NCBI RefSeq assembly: GCF_000403455.2
Contig: NZ_KE159717.1
Location: 40,290 to 76,207, forward strand
Reading direction: 5' to 3'
Length of the DNA stretch: 35,918 bases
DNA from: Dorea sp. 5-2
Lineage (GTDB): Bacteria; Bacillota; Clostridia; Lachnospirales; Lachnospiraceae
Shown: piece after piece, positions 24,333-31,343 of the stretch
Layout of the letters: each line of letters starts with the position of its first letter
How positions within the stretch are numbered: position 1 is the stretch's first letter
Program-made: the position numbers and the translations under genes
The notes under the pieces: model-generated
What the model was told of the DNA's origin: nothing
The model's input: only the letters and a program-made list of their open reading frames with translations
The model's database searches: none

Positions 24333-24385
24333 AAAATGGAAGGTTGTAAGAAAAGTTCACTTTTAACTTGTACTTTTTCTTGACA
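23517..24385 (+). mobile_element. IS3-family element, left-truncated
   Basis: The right boundary is about 24385: sequence after the transposase stop ends TTGTACTTTTTCTTGACA, a CA terminus, and MATE transporter coding sequence (minus strand) resumes at the next base. The left boundary is the junction within the MerR frame near 23517, where the element's left end and orfA are absent. The truncated element cannot transpose as a unit. Confidence 0.6.
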
Positions 24386-25000
24386 TAGTACCAGTATTGA
24401 TAATGCCCTGTATGAAAAACATGCTGATGGCGGAAGCCCCGTTCTGGACAATCCCCGTGATACTAAGCTGCAAGATCGGGACAATCAGCCCGGCACTTGG
24501 GGCTGTCCTTATTACCGGGTGTTCCTGCCGGTATAAGTGCAGGCCAACCAATACAGCCGCCAGAGCTTGTGAAAGAACCGTGGCGGACGCAGCCCCGGCA
24601 ATCCCCCAGCCAAAACAGGCCACAAATAAGTAGTCCAACAGAATATTGAGGACACAGGACAGGCAGATACACCTAATCGGTGTTCGGGAATCCCCTTTTG
24701 CCTTAATCAGCGCAGAATAAAAGTTGTAGATTGCCAAAAACGGAATCCCAGCCGCTACAATCCGAAGATAAAGGGCCGCAGGGCTTGTGATTTCCTTCGG
24801 TATCTGCATAGCCTTAAAAATCCACCCGGCAAGAGCAAAGAACAGCACAGCCAGCCCGAAGCCCACGGCTACTATCAACGTCTGCACGGAACCATAACAT
24901 TTACAAATCTGTCCTTTATCCTTGGAGCCGTATAGCTGCGCCACAAGGATAGATATGCCGGAAGCAATCCCTAAAACAATGCTGTTGATTGAAAGTACTA
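24386..25000 (-). pseudogene. MATE-family transporter, internal fragment (copy B)
   Basis: The minus-strand frame encodes about 200 residues of a MATE (MatE domain) efflux protein: LSINSIVLGIASGISILVAQ, then LYGSKDKGQ, FYSALIKAKGDSRTPI and NILLDYLFVACFGWGIAGAA. Its upstream end is cut by the IS200-type element near 25000 and its downstream end by the IS3 element at 24386. It aligns with the first half of the neighbouring MATE fragment (GDSKTPTYILI, NIVLDIFFITALKWGVAGAA) rather than continuing it, so it comes from a second, tandem MATE gene. Confidence 0.75.
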
Positions 25001-25060
25001 AACCCCCAGCTATGCTGGGGAGAATAGTGTAAGTGGAAACGGTGAGGATATCAAGAAAAA

Positions 25061-25115
25061 GCCTCCTATGATACAATGAGTATGGTGTCGCAAGCCAACT
25101 CAAAGAATAGGAGGC
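25061..25115 (+). promoter_or_regulatory. Stem sequestering the tnpA ribosome binding site
   Basis: GCCTCCTAT at 25061-25069 is perfectly complementary to ATAGGAGGC at 25107-25115, which contains the AGGAGG site of tnpA. Folding hides the site. Translational repression by such leader structure is known for IS200 tnpA. Confidence 0.6.
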
Positions 25116-25122
25116 GGTCCAA

Positions 25123-25551
25123 ATGGACAATAAAAGCATATCACATACTCGCTGGAAATGCCAGTACCATATAGTTTTCATTCCAAAGTATAGGAAGAAA
25201 ACCCTGTATGGGAAAGTGAGGGAGGATGTTAGAGAAATAATTACAACATTGTGCAAATACAAGGATGTAGAAATAATTGCAGGTGCAGTCTGTATGGATC
25301 ATGTGCATCTTAGTGTAGCAATACCACCCAAATTAAGCATCTCAAGTTTCATGGGCTACTTGAAAGGAAAGAGTACATTGATGATTTATGATAGACATCC
25401 GGAATTGCAAAGTAAATGGAATAAAGCATTTTGGGCACGGGGTTATTATGTAGAAACAATTGGTAATATAACTGATGAAGCTGTACAGAAGTATATAAAA
25501 GAGCAAGCAGAAGAATCAAGAAAAGAAGATTCTAGTAGTACCGCTTTATAG
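25123..25551 (+). CDS. tnpA: IS200/IS605-family Y1 transposase TnpA
   Basis: A 142-residue protein of normal length for the family. The HUH motif lies in MDHVHLSV (about 58-65) and the catalytic tyrosine region is FWARGYYVETIG (about 105-116). The N-terminus HTRWKCQYHIVFIPKYRKK is typical. AGGAGG precedes the ATG but is buried in a predicted stem. The gene appears intact, so the element may still be mobile. No tnpB is present, making this IS200-type rather than IS605-type. Confidence 0.93.
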   Translation: MDNKSISHTRWKCQYHIVFIPKYRKKTLYGKVREDVREIITTLCKYKDVEIIAGAVCMDHVHLSVAIPPKLSISSFMGYLKGKSTLMIYDRHPELQSKWNKAFWARGYYVETIGNITDEAVQKYIKEQAEESRKEDSSSTAL

Positions 25552-25660
25552 CGGACCAGTAAAAGTGCTTGCGACATCGCCCTGTGGGGCGAGCAGTAAC
25601 ATAGCCCTTTGGAGGGCTAAAATCAAACCACCAGTTGAACTGGTGGTTGGTGACTAGAAA

Positions 25661-26431
25661 CTGTATGGACATAAAACCAACGCTTACAAATACCTGTTGC
25701 AGCATGGCGGGCGTTCCGATCACCAGACTTTTCTTCAACTCGTGGCGGTCAAGCTGTAAATCCCAAAGTCGGATAAACAGGTCGGGGTAACGCCGCCGCA
25801 TGTAAAGCATACAGGTAATGAATGAAAAAGCCTGCGCGGTCACGGTCGCAACCGCAGCCCCGGCCACACCCCATTTCAGGGCGGTAATGAAGAAAATATC
25901 CAGCACGATATTGATAAGCGTTGCCGCAATCAGAATATAAGTCGGTGTCTTGGAATCCCCGACGCCTCTAAGGATATTCGTCAGGGAATTGTATGCGAAT
26001 GTGGGGATCACACCGATAAATATAATCTTCAAGTAAGTATCTGCTATCGTCAGCAGATTTTCAGGCACCCGGAACAGCACTAAAATCTGATAGGAAAAGC
26101 AGGCACCGGCTGCCGCTATGACAAGGGAAAGAACCGCTGAAAACAGAAAGCCGGTATCAACCACCTTTTTCACCTGCCGCATATCTCTGGCTCCAAAGTA
26201 ACGGGAGGTCAGGACGCTTGCGCCCAGAGAAATCCCCGTGGACAGCGCAATCAGCAGGAAATTGATCTGATAGCTGAATCCCACCGCCGCAAGGCTTTCT
26301 TTCCCCAAAAAGTTTCCGACAATCACGCTGTCGGCCACGTTATAAAGCTGCTGAAATAAGTTTCCTACCAGAATCGGCAGGGAAAAGTAAAAGATCGTTT
26401 TCAGCTCGCTTCCCTGTGTTAAATCTTTCAT
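25661..26431 (-). pseudogene. MATE-family multidrug transporter, N-terminal half (copy A)
   Basis: The gene starts at ATG 26431, whose ATGA overlaps the stop of the HisC-like gene, with AGGAGA 6 nt upstream. About 257 residues of a MATE transporter follow: DLTQGSELKTIFYFSLPILV, LFQQLYNVADSVIVGNFLGK, LRGVGDSKTPTYI and ALKWGVAGAAVATV, up to VSVGFMSIQ in the seventh helix. There the IS200-type element interrupts it and the second MatE repeat is lost. It was the last gene of the aminotransferase operon and presumably exported its product or took part in efflux. Confidence 0.8.
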
Positions 26432-27525
26432 TGACATTCTCCTGTGTTTCCGTGCAAGTCACCATGTTGTTGTAATATCTCTTTTAGCTTTATCAGCAGA
26501 CAGTCCATTTCCTGATCCGTTCCCACCGCAATACGGAGGTAATCGGAAATGCGCTCCGGCTTGGAAAAATGGCGCACATAAATCCCAGCGGCCCGCAGGC
26601 TTTCGTAAATCACACCGGCCTTTACAGACGGGTGCGTAACGAACAGAAAATTGCTTTTGGAATCCTGAAAGGAAAAGCCTAACTGCTTCAATTCCCGCTT
26701 TATACGCTCTCTGGTTGCGATAATCAGGGCGTTTGTTCGCTCAAAGTATTCCCTGTCCCGGACTGCCGCCGCGCCCAGTGTTTGCGTCAGGCGGTTCATG
26801 GTATAAGAGTTAAAGGAGTTCCTGACATCGTTTAAGTAGCTGATAAGCTGCGGGCTTCCAAACGCATAGCCGACACGCAGGCCGGCAAGGGCGCGGGATT
26901 TTGAAACGGTCTGGATAATCAGCAGGTTATCGTATTTATCCAGCAGCGGGAACGCGGATATGCCGCCGAAATCAATATAAGCCTCGTCCACGATCACCAC
27001 CACGTCCTGATTGTGGCTGATAATATCCTCTATCTCCGGTAAGCCCATCAATATCCCTGTGGGGGCGTTGGGGTTAGGAAAGACTACGCCTCCGTTCTCC
27101 CGGAAATAATCACTTTTCCTGATCTGAAATTCACCGTCTAAGGGAATCTGCTCAAACGGTATCTGAAACAGCCGCGCCCACACGTCATAAAAGGAATAGG
27201 TAATATCCGGGAACAGCACAGGTTTCCCGGAATTAAAAAAGGTCAGAAATGATACGGCCAGCACATCGTCAGAGCCGACACCTACAAATATCCGGCTACG
27301 GTCAATCTGGTAGAAATCCGCAAGGGCCTCCACCAGAATATTAGAATCCGGGTCGGGATATAGCCGGAGTTCCCCTGTCTGGAATTGTTCCAGTGTTTCG
27401 GCCACACGGGGAGAGGGCGGGTAGGGATTCTCATTCATATTCAGTTTGATGATGTCCGCCTGTTTGGGCTGTTCGCCCGGTATGTAGGGAAGCACTTGGC
27501 GGATATTCTTTTCCCACGTTTTCAT
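26428..27525 (-). CDS. HisC-like histidinol-phosphate-type aminotransferase
   Basis: A 365-residue PLP enzyme of fold type I. Visible motifs are NMNENPYPPSP (29-39), GVGSDDVL (82-89), PNPNAPTG (150-157), IVDEAYIDF (178-186) and the PLP-lysine segment TVSKSRALAGLRVGY with K209. This is the HisC/CobD branch. No other histidine genes are present, and the partners are another aminotransferase, an Lrp regulator and a MATE transporter, so a role outside histidine synthesis is likely (inference). It ends in an ATGA overlap with the MATE gene. Confidence 0.88.
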   Translation of the reverse strand: MKTWEKNIRQVLPYIPGEQPKQADIIKLNMNENPYPPSPRVAETLEQFQTGELRLYPDPDSNILVEALADFYQIDRSRIFVGVGSDDVLAVSFLTFFNSGKPVLFPDITYSFYDVWARLFQIPFEQIPLDGEFQIRKSDYFRENGGVVFPNPNAPTGILMGLPEIEDIISHNQDVVVIVDEAYIDFGGISAFPLLDKYDNLLIIQTVSKSRALAGLRVGYAFGSPQLISYLNDVRNSFNSYTMNRLTQTLGAAAVRDREYFERTNALIIATRERIKRELKQLGFSFQDSKSNFLFVTHPSVKAGVIYESLRAAGIYVRHFSKPERISDYLRIAVGTDQEMDCLLIKLKEILQQHGDLHGNTGECQ

Positions 27526-27538
27526 AAGCAGCCCCTTT

Positions 27539-28702
27539 CTAAGTCCGGTACCGGGACAGGAACCGGAAAATCCGGTTGACGGCTTCTTTCAGGTTTTGCA
27601 GGGAAGCCGCATAGGAAATCCGTACAAAGCCCTCCCCACACTCACCAAAGGAATCGCCGGGGACAACCGCCACCTTTTCCTCTTTCAGCAGCTTCAACGC
27701 AAATTCGCCGCTGGATAAACCAAACTCCCGGATATTGGGGAACATATAAAATGCTCCCTGCGGTTCAAAACAGGGCAGGCCCAGCCTTTGCAGCTCATGG
27801 TAGAGGAATTTTCTTCTCTGGTCGTAGGATTCACGCATGGCTTCTATATCCCCGTCCCCCTGTTCCATCGCTTCGATGGCCGCATACTGGCTGATGGTAG
27901 GTGCACACATTACCGCAAACTGATGGATTTTTACCATCTGTTCGATAATCTCATGGTTTCCCAGCGCGTACCCCAGCCGCCAGCCGGTCATGGCAAAGCT
28001 CTTGGAAAAACCGTTGATAATTATGGTTCGTTGTTCCATGCCGGGCAATCCGGCGATACTACAATGCTTCACGCCATAGGTAAGCTCCCCGTATATTTCA
28101 TCGGATATAACAATCAAATCGTGTTTCTGAATGACAGGTAACAGGGCTTCCAAATCCTCCTTTTCCATCACGGCCCCGGTCGGATTGTTGGGGTATGACA
28201 GGATCAGCACCTTGCTTTTGGGTGTAACCGCCGCCTCCAACTGCTCCGGCTTCAGACGGAACCGGTTTTCCTCTGTCAAGCGGATTGGGACGGGAACGCC
28301 GTCAGCCAGCTTAATACAGGGGTAATAGGAAACAAAGCCCGGTTCCAGATAGATCACTTCGTCCCCTGCATTAAGCAGCGCCCGCAGCGCAAGGTCAATG
28401 GCCTCGCTGCCGCCAACCGTGACAATGATCTGGTTTTCAGGATTGTAAGTAAGCCCGGTTTTCCGTTTGGTGTAGCTGCTGATTGCAGCCCGAAGTTCTT
28501 GCAGCCCCGCATTGGACGTATAAAAGGTTTTGCCGGACTGCAACGCCTGTATGCCTGCCTCCCGGATATGCCACGGGGTATCAAAATCCGGTTCCCCGAC
28601 GCCGAGGGAAATCACGTCGGGAATTTCGTTCGCCATATCAAAAAAGGCCCGTATGCCGGAAGATTTTAGGTTCAATACTTTTTGTGACAGCTTTTCCCTC
28701 AT
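27539..28702 (-). CDS. Class I/II PLP-dependent aminotransferase (AspC/PatA-like)
   Basis: A 387-residue enzyme. Motifs: LGVGEPDFDTP (33-43), YTSNAGLQELR (61-71), VTVGGSEAIDLA (94-105), SYPNNPTGAV (169-178), ISDEIYGEL (199-207), the Schiff-base lysine K234 in NGFSKSFAMTGWRLGY and a C-terminal FVRISYAAS arginine. This is the layout of the I-gamma group that uses aromatic or aspartate substrates. Its start overlaps the Lrp gene stop by ATGA and the HisC-like gene follows after 13 bp, so the three are one operon. Confidence 0.9.
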   Translation of the reverse strand: MREKLSQKVLNLKSSGIRAFFDMANEIPDVISLGVGEPDFDTPWHIREAGIQALQSGKTFYTSNAGLQELRAAISSYTKRKTGLTYNPENQIIVTVGGSEAIDLALRALLNAGDEVIYLEPGFVSYYPCIKLADGVPVPIRLTEENRFRLKPEQLEAAVTPKSKVLILSYPNNPTGAVMEKEDLEALLPVIQKHDLIVISDEIYGELTYGVKHCSIAGLPGMEQRTIIINGFSKSFAMTGWRLGYALGNHEIIEQMVKIHQFAVMCAPTISQYAAIEAMEQGDGDIEAMRESYDQRRKFLYHELQRLGLPCFEPQGAFYMFPNIREFGLSSGEFALKLLKEEKVAVVPGDSFGECGEGFVRISYAASLQNLKEAVNRIFRFLSRYRT

Positions 28703-29193
28703 GGCGTCACCACCATTCTTTCGTCCGCCTGCTTTGCCTCAAAGCTCACGCCCAGCTCCTTATATTTTGTCAGCGTGAAATGGGTAGTGGTACTCTGGAC
28801 TTCCTCAATGGAGGCCAGCTTTCCCGACACGAAAAGGGATATTTCTTTCAGTGTTTTCCCCTTTACCATGACAAGAAAATCGTAAGCCCCGGACATTAAG
28901 TACAGCGTCACTACCTGCGGATAGGCATTGATTTTCTCTGCCAGCTTTTGATAGCCCTCGCCGCCCTGCGGCGTAACACGCAGCTCTACCAAAGCGGTCA
29001 CATCATCATCATTGACTTTGTTCCAGTCAATCAATGTATGGTAGCCACAGATCACATGCGCTTTTTCCAGACCGGCTATTTCCCTTTGGACTTCTTCTTC
29101 CGAAATCCCCAGCATAATTGCAATTTCATGTTCTGTCAGTTTACTATTGTTCTCCAACATGTGAAGAAGCTGCTCCCTGATTACTTGTTCCAT
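28699..29193 (-). CDS. Lrp/AsnC-family transcriptional regulator
   Basis: A 164-residue protein. An N-terminal winged helix (LLHMLENNSKLTEHEIAIMLGISEEEVQREIAGLEKAHVI in part, about 8-47) is followed by a RAM ligand-binding domain with the typical glycine-rich TLYLMSGAYDFLVMVKG turn (about 96-112). Such proteins sense amino acids. First gene of the aminotransferase operon, divergent from the MocR-type gene, it probably regulates the operon or itself. Confidence 0.9.
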   Translation of the reverse strand: MEQVIREQLLHMLENNSKLTEHEIAIMLGISEEEVQREIAGLEKAHVICGYHTLIDWNKVNDDDVTALVELRVTPQGGEGYQKLAEKINAYPQVVTLYLMSGAYDFLVMVKGKTLKEISLFVSGKLASIEEVQSTTTHFTLTKYKELGVSFEAKQADERMVVTP

Positions 29194-29233
29194 GTTCTTA
29201 CCTCCTTGCGCTGCATATAATCATAACAATTAT

Positions 29234-29274
29234 AACAGTAGCATTGACTTTGTACGGTTTCAACAGTAGAATTG
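29234..29274. promoter_or_regulatory. MocR promoter with two direct repeats
   Basis: TTGACT at 29244-29249 and TAGAAT at 29267-29272 form a 17-bp-spaced promoter for the MocR-type gene. AACAGTAGCATTG at 29234-29246 and AACAGTAGAATTG at 29262-29274 are direct repeats with one difference, 28 bp apart, overlapping the -35 and -10 elements. Direct-repeat operators are the known pattern for MocR regulators such as PdxR, so autorepression is likely. Confidence 0.6.
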
Positions 29275-29306
29275 TATGCAAGACAATGTTTTTAAGGAGG
29301 TGCGCT

Positions 29307-30716
29307 ATGCCTGTAAACTCGTTTGAAGATTATCCGCTTACATGGAAGCCGAGCAAGGCCCTGTTAAAATTCCCGATGTATATATCCCTTTCAGAGCTTT
29401 TGGAACAGGACATTTTAAGCGGGAGGCTTCCGCCCAAAACAAAGCTGCCGCCGCAGCGGGAATTAGCGGACTTTCTGGACGTGAATTTAAGTACCATCAC
29501 CCGCGCCTTTAAGCTGTGCGAAACAAAAGGCTTAATCTATGCGGCGGTGGGAAGCGGGACGTATGTTTCCCCCAATGCGGCCCTGCCGAATCCAGACACG
29601 CAGGAGGAAGCGGAGTACATAGACCTTGGCCCCATCAAGCCCTACTATCAGTTCAATTCCATTGTGGCCGATACCGCACGGGCAATCCTGCAAGGCCCGA
29701 AGTCGGAAAAGCTATTTGAGTTCAGCTTTACCTTGGGGACAGCCCACCATAAACAGGTCGCGCAGAAATGGCTTGCCGAGTTCCAGATCAACGCCGCTAT
29801 GGAGGATATTATTTTAACGTCCGGTACACAAAACGCGCTGGCGATTGCGCTTCTTTCCCTGTTTCGGGCCGGAGATAAGATTGCCACTGATACCTATACT
29901 TATTCCAATTTCATCACTCTTGCAAAGCAGCTTAATATCCAGTTGATATCGATAGAGGCCGACGGACAGGGTATGCTGCCGGACGCGCTGGAAAAGCAGA
30001 GGAAGCTGCATGAAATAAAGGGGATTTATTTAATGCCCTCCTGCACAAATCCCACGGGGATCACCATGCCGTCAGAGCGCCGGAAAGCAATCAGCCAGAT
30101 TATCAGCAGTCAGGACATGGTTCTGATTGAAGATGATACCTACGGCTTTATCGCGGACGATAAAATCCCGCCGATGGCAACCATGATCCCCGCGCACACC
30201 ATTTACCTGCACGGAATTTCAAAATCCCTGTCTGCCGGGCTGCGGATCGCTTATCTGGTGTTTCCGCACCGCTTCCAGAAAACCTTTTTGAATACGGCCA
30301 ATAACATTAACCTGAAAATCCCGCTGCTCAACGCGGAGATTGCAAGTGAGCTGATTGCAGGCGGGGCCGCGCGGGAGATCATCGACAAGAAGTGTATGCT
30401 GTCAGAGGAACGGGGCCGCCTGTATACCAGATACTTTCCAGAACAGCCGCCAACGAATCCGTACAGCTTCTTTAGGTGGCTTCCGCTCCCCGCAGGCTGC
30501 AACGGCTACAACTTTGAAGTGCAGGCAAAAAATCACGGCGTAAAGGTATTGTGTTCAGACCGTTTTGCGGTGGGGAATACCGCCCAATTCGCCGCGATCC
30601 GGCTGGCTACCTGCTCCCCCCGGACAATGGCCGATCTGGAAAACGGTTTGCAGATTATTCAAACGCTTATAAAGGAAAATCAGACGGTGATCCAGCGGGA
30701 GGAATTTATCATTTGA
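29307..30716 (+). CDS. MocR/PdxR-type regulator (GntR HTH plus aminotransferase-like domain)
   Basis: The ATG at 29307 has AAGGAGG 6 nt upstream; the longer frame from 29244 starts inside the promoter. The 469-residue protein has a GntR winged helix (GRLPPKTKLPPQRELADFL, STITRAFKLCETKGLI, GSGTYV; about 30-90) joined by a linker to a fold type I aminotransferase-like domain. PLP features are TSGTQNALAIAL, NPTG (CTNPTGIT), EDDTYGF and the lysine K306 in HGISKSLSAGLR. Such regulators sense PLP-amino-acid adducts. Divergent from an operon with two aminotransferases, it is the likely controller of that pathway. Confidence 0.92.
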   Translation: MPVNSFEDYPLTWKPSKALLKFPMYISLSELLEQDILSGRLPPKTKLPPQRELADFLDVNLSTITRAFKLCETKGLIYAAVGSGTYVSPNAALPNPDTQEEAEYIDLGPIKPYYQFNSIVADTARAILQGPKSEKLFEFSFTLGTAHHKQVAQKWLAEFQINAAMEDIILTSGTQNALAIALLSLFRAGDKIATDTYTYSNFITLAKQLNIQLISIEADGQGMLPDALEKQRKLHEIKGIYLMPSCTNPTGITMPSERRKAISQIISSQDMVLIEDDTYGFIADDKIPPMATMIPAHTIYLHGISKSLSAGLRIAYLVFPHRFQKTFLNTANNINLKIPLLNAEIASELIAGGAAREIIDKKCMLSEERGRLYTRYFPEQPPTNPYSFFRWLPLPAGCNGYNFEVQAKNHGVKVLCSDRFAVGNTAQFAAIRLATCSPRTMADLENGLQIIQTLIKENQTVIQREEFII

Positions 30717-30815
30717 GTTGACACGACAACAGGAATTATAAACTGTAATAAAAGTGCATATTACGTCATTCCCCGCGCATAGTATGAACTATACAATGTA
30801 AAGGGGTGAAATGAT

Positions 30816-31160
30816 ATGGCGAAAGGAACAGAATATCCCGGTTTTGAAACGCTTGGAGCGGACATCAAAGAAGCGCGGAAAGCATTGGGATTGTCCCGCA
30901 GGGCATTGGCTGAACAAGTCAGTATTGATCCCCGGTATCTTGCAAATATGGAAAACAGCGGCGATCTTCCCAGCGTCCCGGTACTTTATGAGCTGGCGAG
31001 GATATGCAAGCTCCCCATAGAACGCTACTTCCACCCGGAAGCAGAGCCAGAGGGCAGCGAACAGCGCCAGAGGGTCGGCCACAAATTAAAGCTGTGTCCC
31101 GAACCGTATTTGCCGATTATCGAGGGAGCCATTGACGGAGCTATCAAAATCAAAGAGTAG
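30816..31160 (+). CDS. XRE-family (Cro/CI-type HTH) regulator
   Basis: A 114-residue protein. The helix-turn-helix is TLGADIKEARKALGLSRRAL followed by AEQVSIDPRYLANMENSG (about 12-50). The C-terminal part KLCPEPYLPIIEGAIDGAIKIKE is typical of small regulators found in front of mobilisation genes on Firmicute integrative elements. GGGGTGAA precedes the ATG. A terminator follows immediately. It probably controls mobilisation-gene expression. Confidence 0.87.
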   Translation: MAKGTEYPGFETLGADIKEARKALGLSRRALAEQVSIDPRYLANMENSGDLPSVPVLYELARICKLPIERYFHPEAEPEGSEQRQRVGHKLKLCPEPYLPIIEGAIDGAIKIKE

Positions 31161-31187
31161 AGGACGTGAAAAGCGTTCTCTATTTTT
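31159..31187 (+). terminator. Terminator after the XRE gene
   Basis: AGAGGACG at 31159-31166 pairs with CGTTCTCT at 31174-31181 (one G-T wobble), followed by TATTTTTTG. Confidence 0.7.
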
Positions 31188-31206
31188 TGTGCTTTTATCG
31201 CTTCCA

Positions 31207-31230
31207 GCCCGCATTTGGCGGGCATTTTTT
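31207..31230 (+). terminator. Second terminator hairpin
   Basis: GCCCGC at 31207-31212 pairs with GCGGGC at 31218-31223 around a 5-nt loop, followed by a T-run of seven. It is in tandem with the preceding terminator. Confidence 0.75.
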
Positions 31231-31255
31231 TGTGGCGGAAACGCCTTATAGACGT

Positions 31256-31291
31256 AGAAACGGTAACGGGTAAACGGCCCCGTCCGTTTCT
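31256..31291. other. Inverted repeat, candidate oriT
   Basis: AGAAACGG at 31256-31263 and CCGTTTCT at 31284-31291 form an 8-bp inverted repeat around a 20-nt GC-rich spacer that itself holds an ACGGG/CCCCGT partial dyad. It lies 53-88 bp before the MobC-relaxase gene, a usual place for a transfer origin. The nic site cannot be identified from sequence alone. Confidence 0.35.
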
Positions 31292-31343
31292 GCTTGTTGG
31301 GGAAATCCCCACACCCCTGTGAAAGAAAGGACGGTGAAACATC

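Larger units (their letters stand above)
25000..25660 (+). mobile_element. IS200-type element
   Basis: Contains a complete tnpA (25123-25551) and subterminal hairpins: CCCCAGC/GCTGGGG at 25004-25020 on the left, AGCCCT/AGGGCT near 25604-25619, and AACCACCAGT/ACTGGTGGTT at 25626-25648 on the right. Hairpin ends without inverted terminal repeats are typical of IS200/IS605 elements, which move as single strands. MATE coding sequence flanks it on both sides, from two different MATE genes. Exact ends are uncertain by about 10 bp. Confidence 0.75.

Noticed and set aside
26428..27525. Histidine biosynthesis operon
   Set aside because: Only a HisC-like enzyme is present, without other his genes. The neighbours point to another amino-acid pathway.
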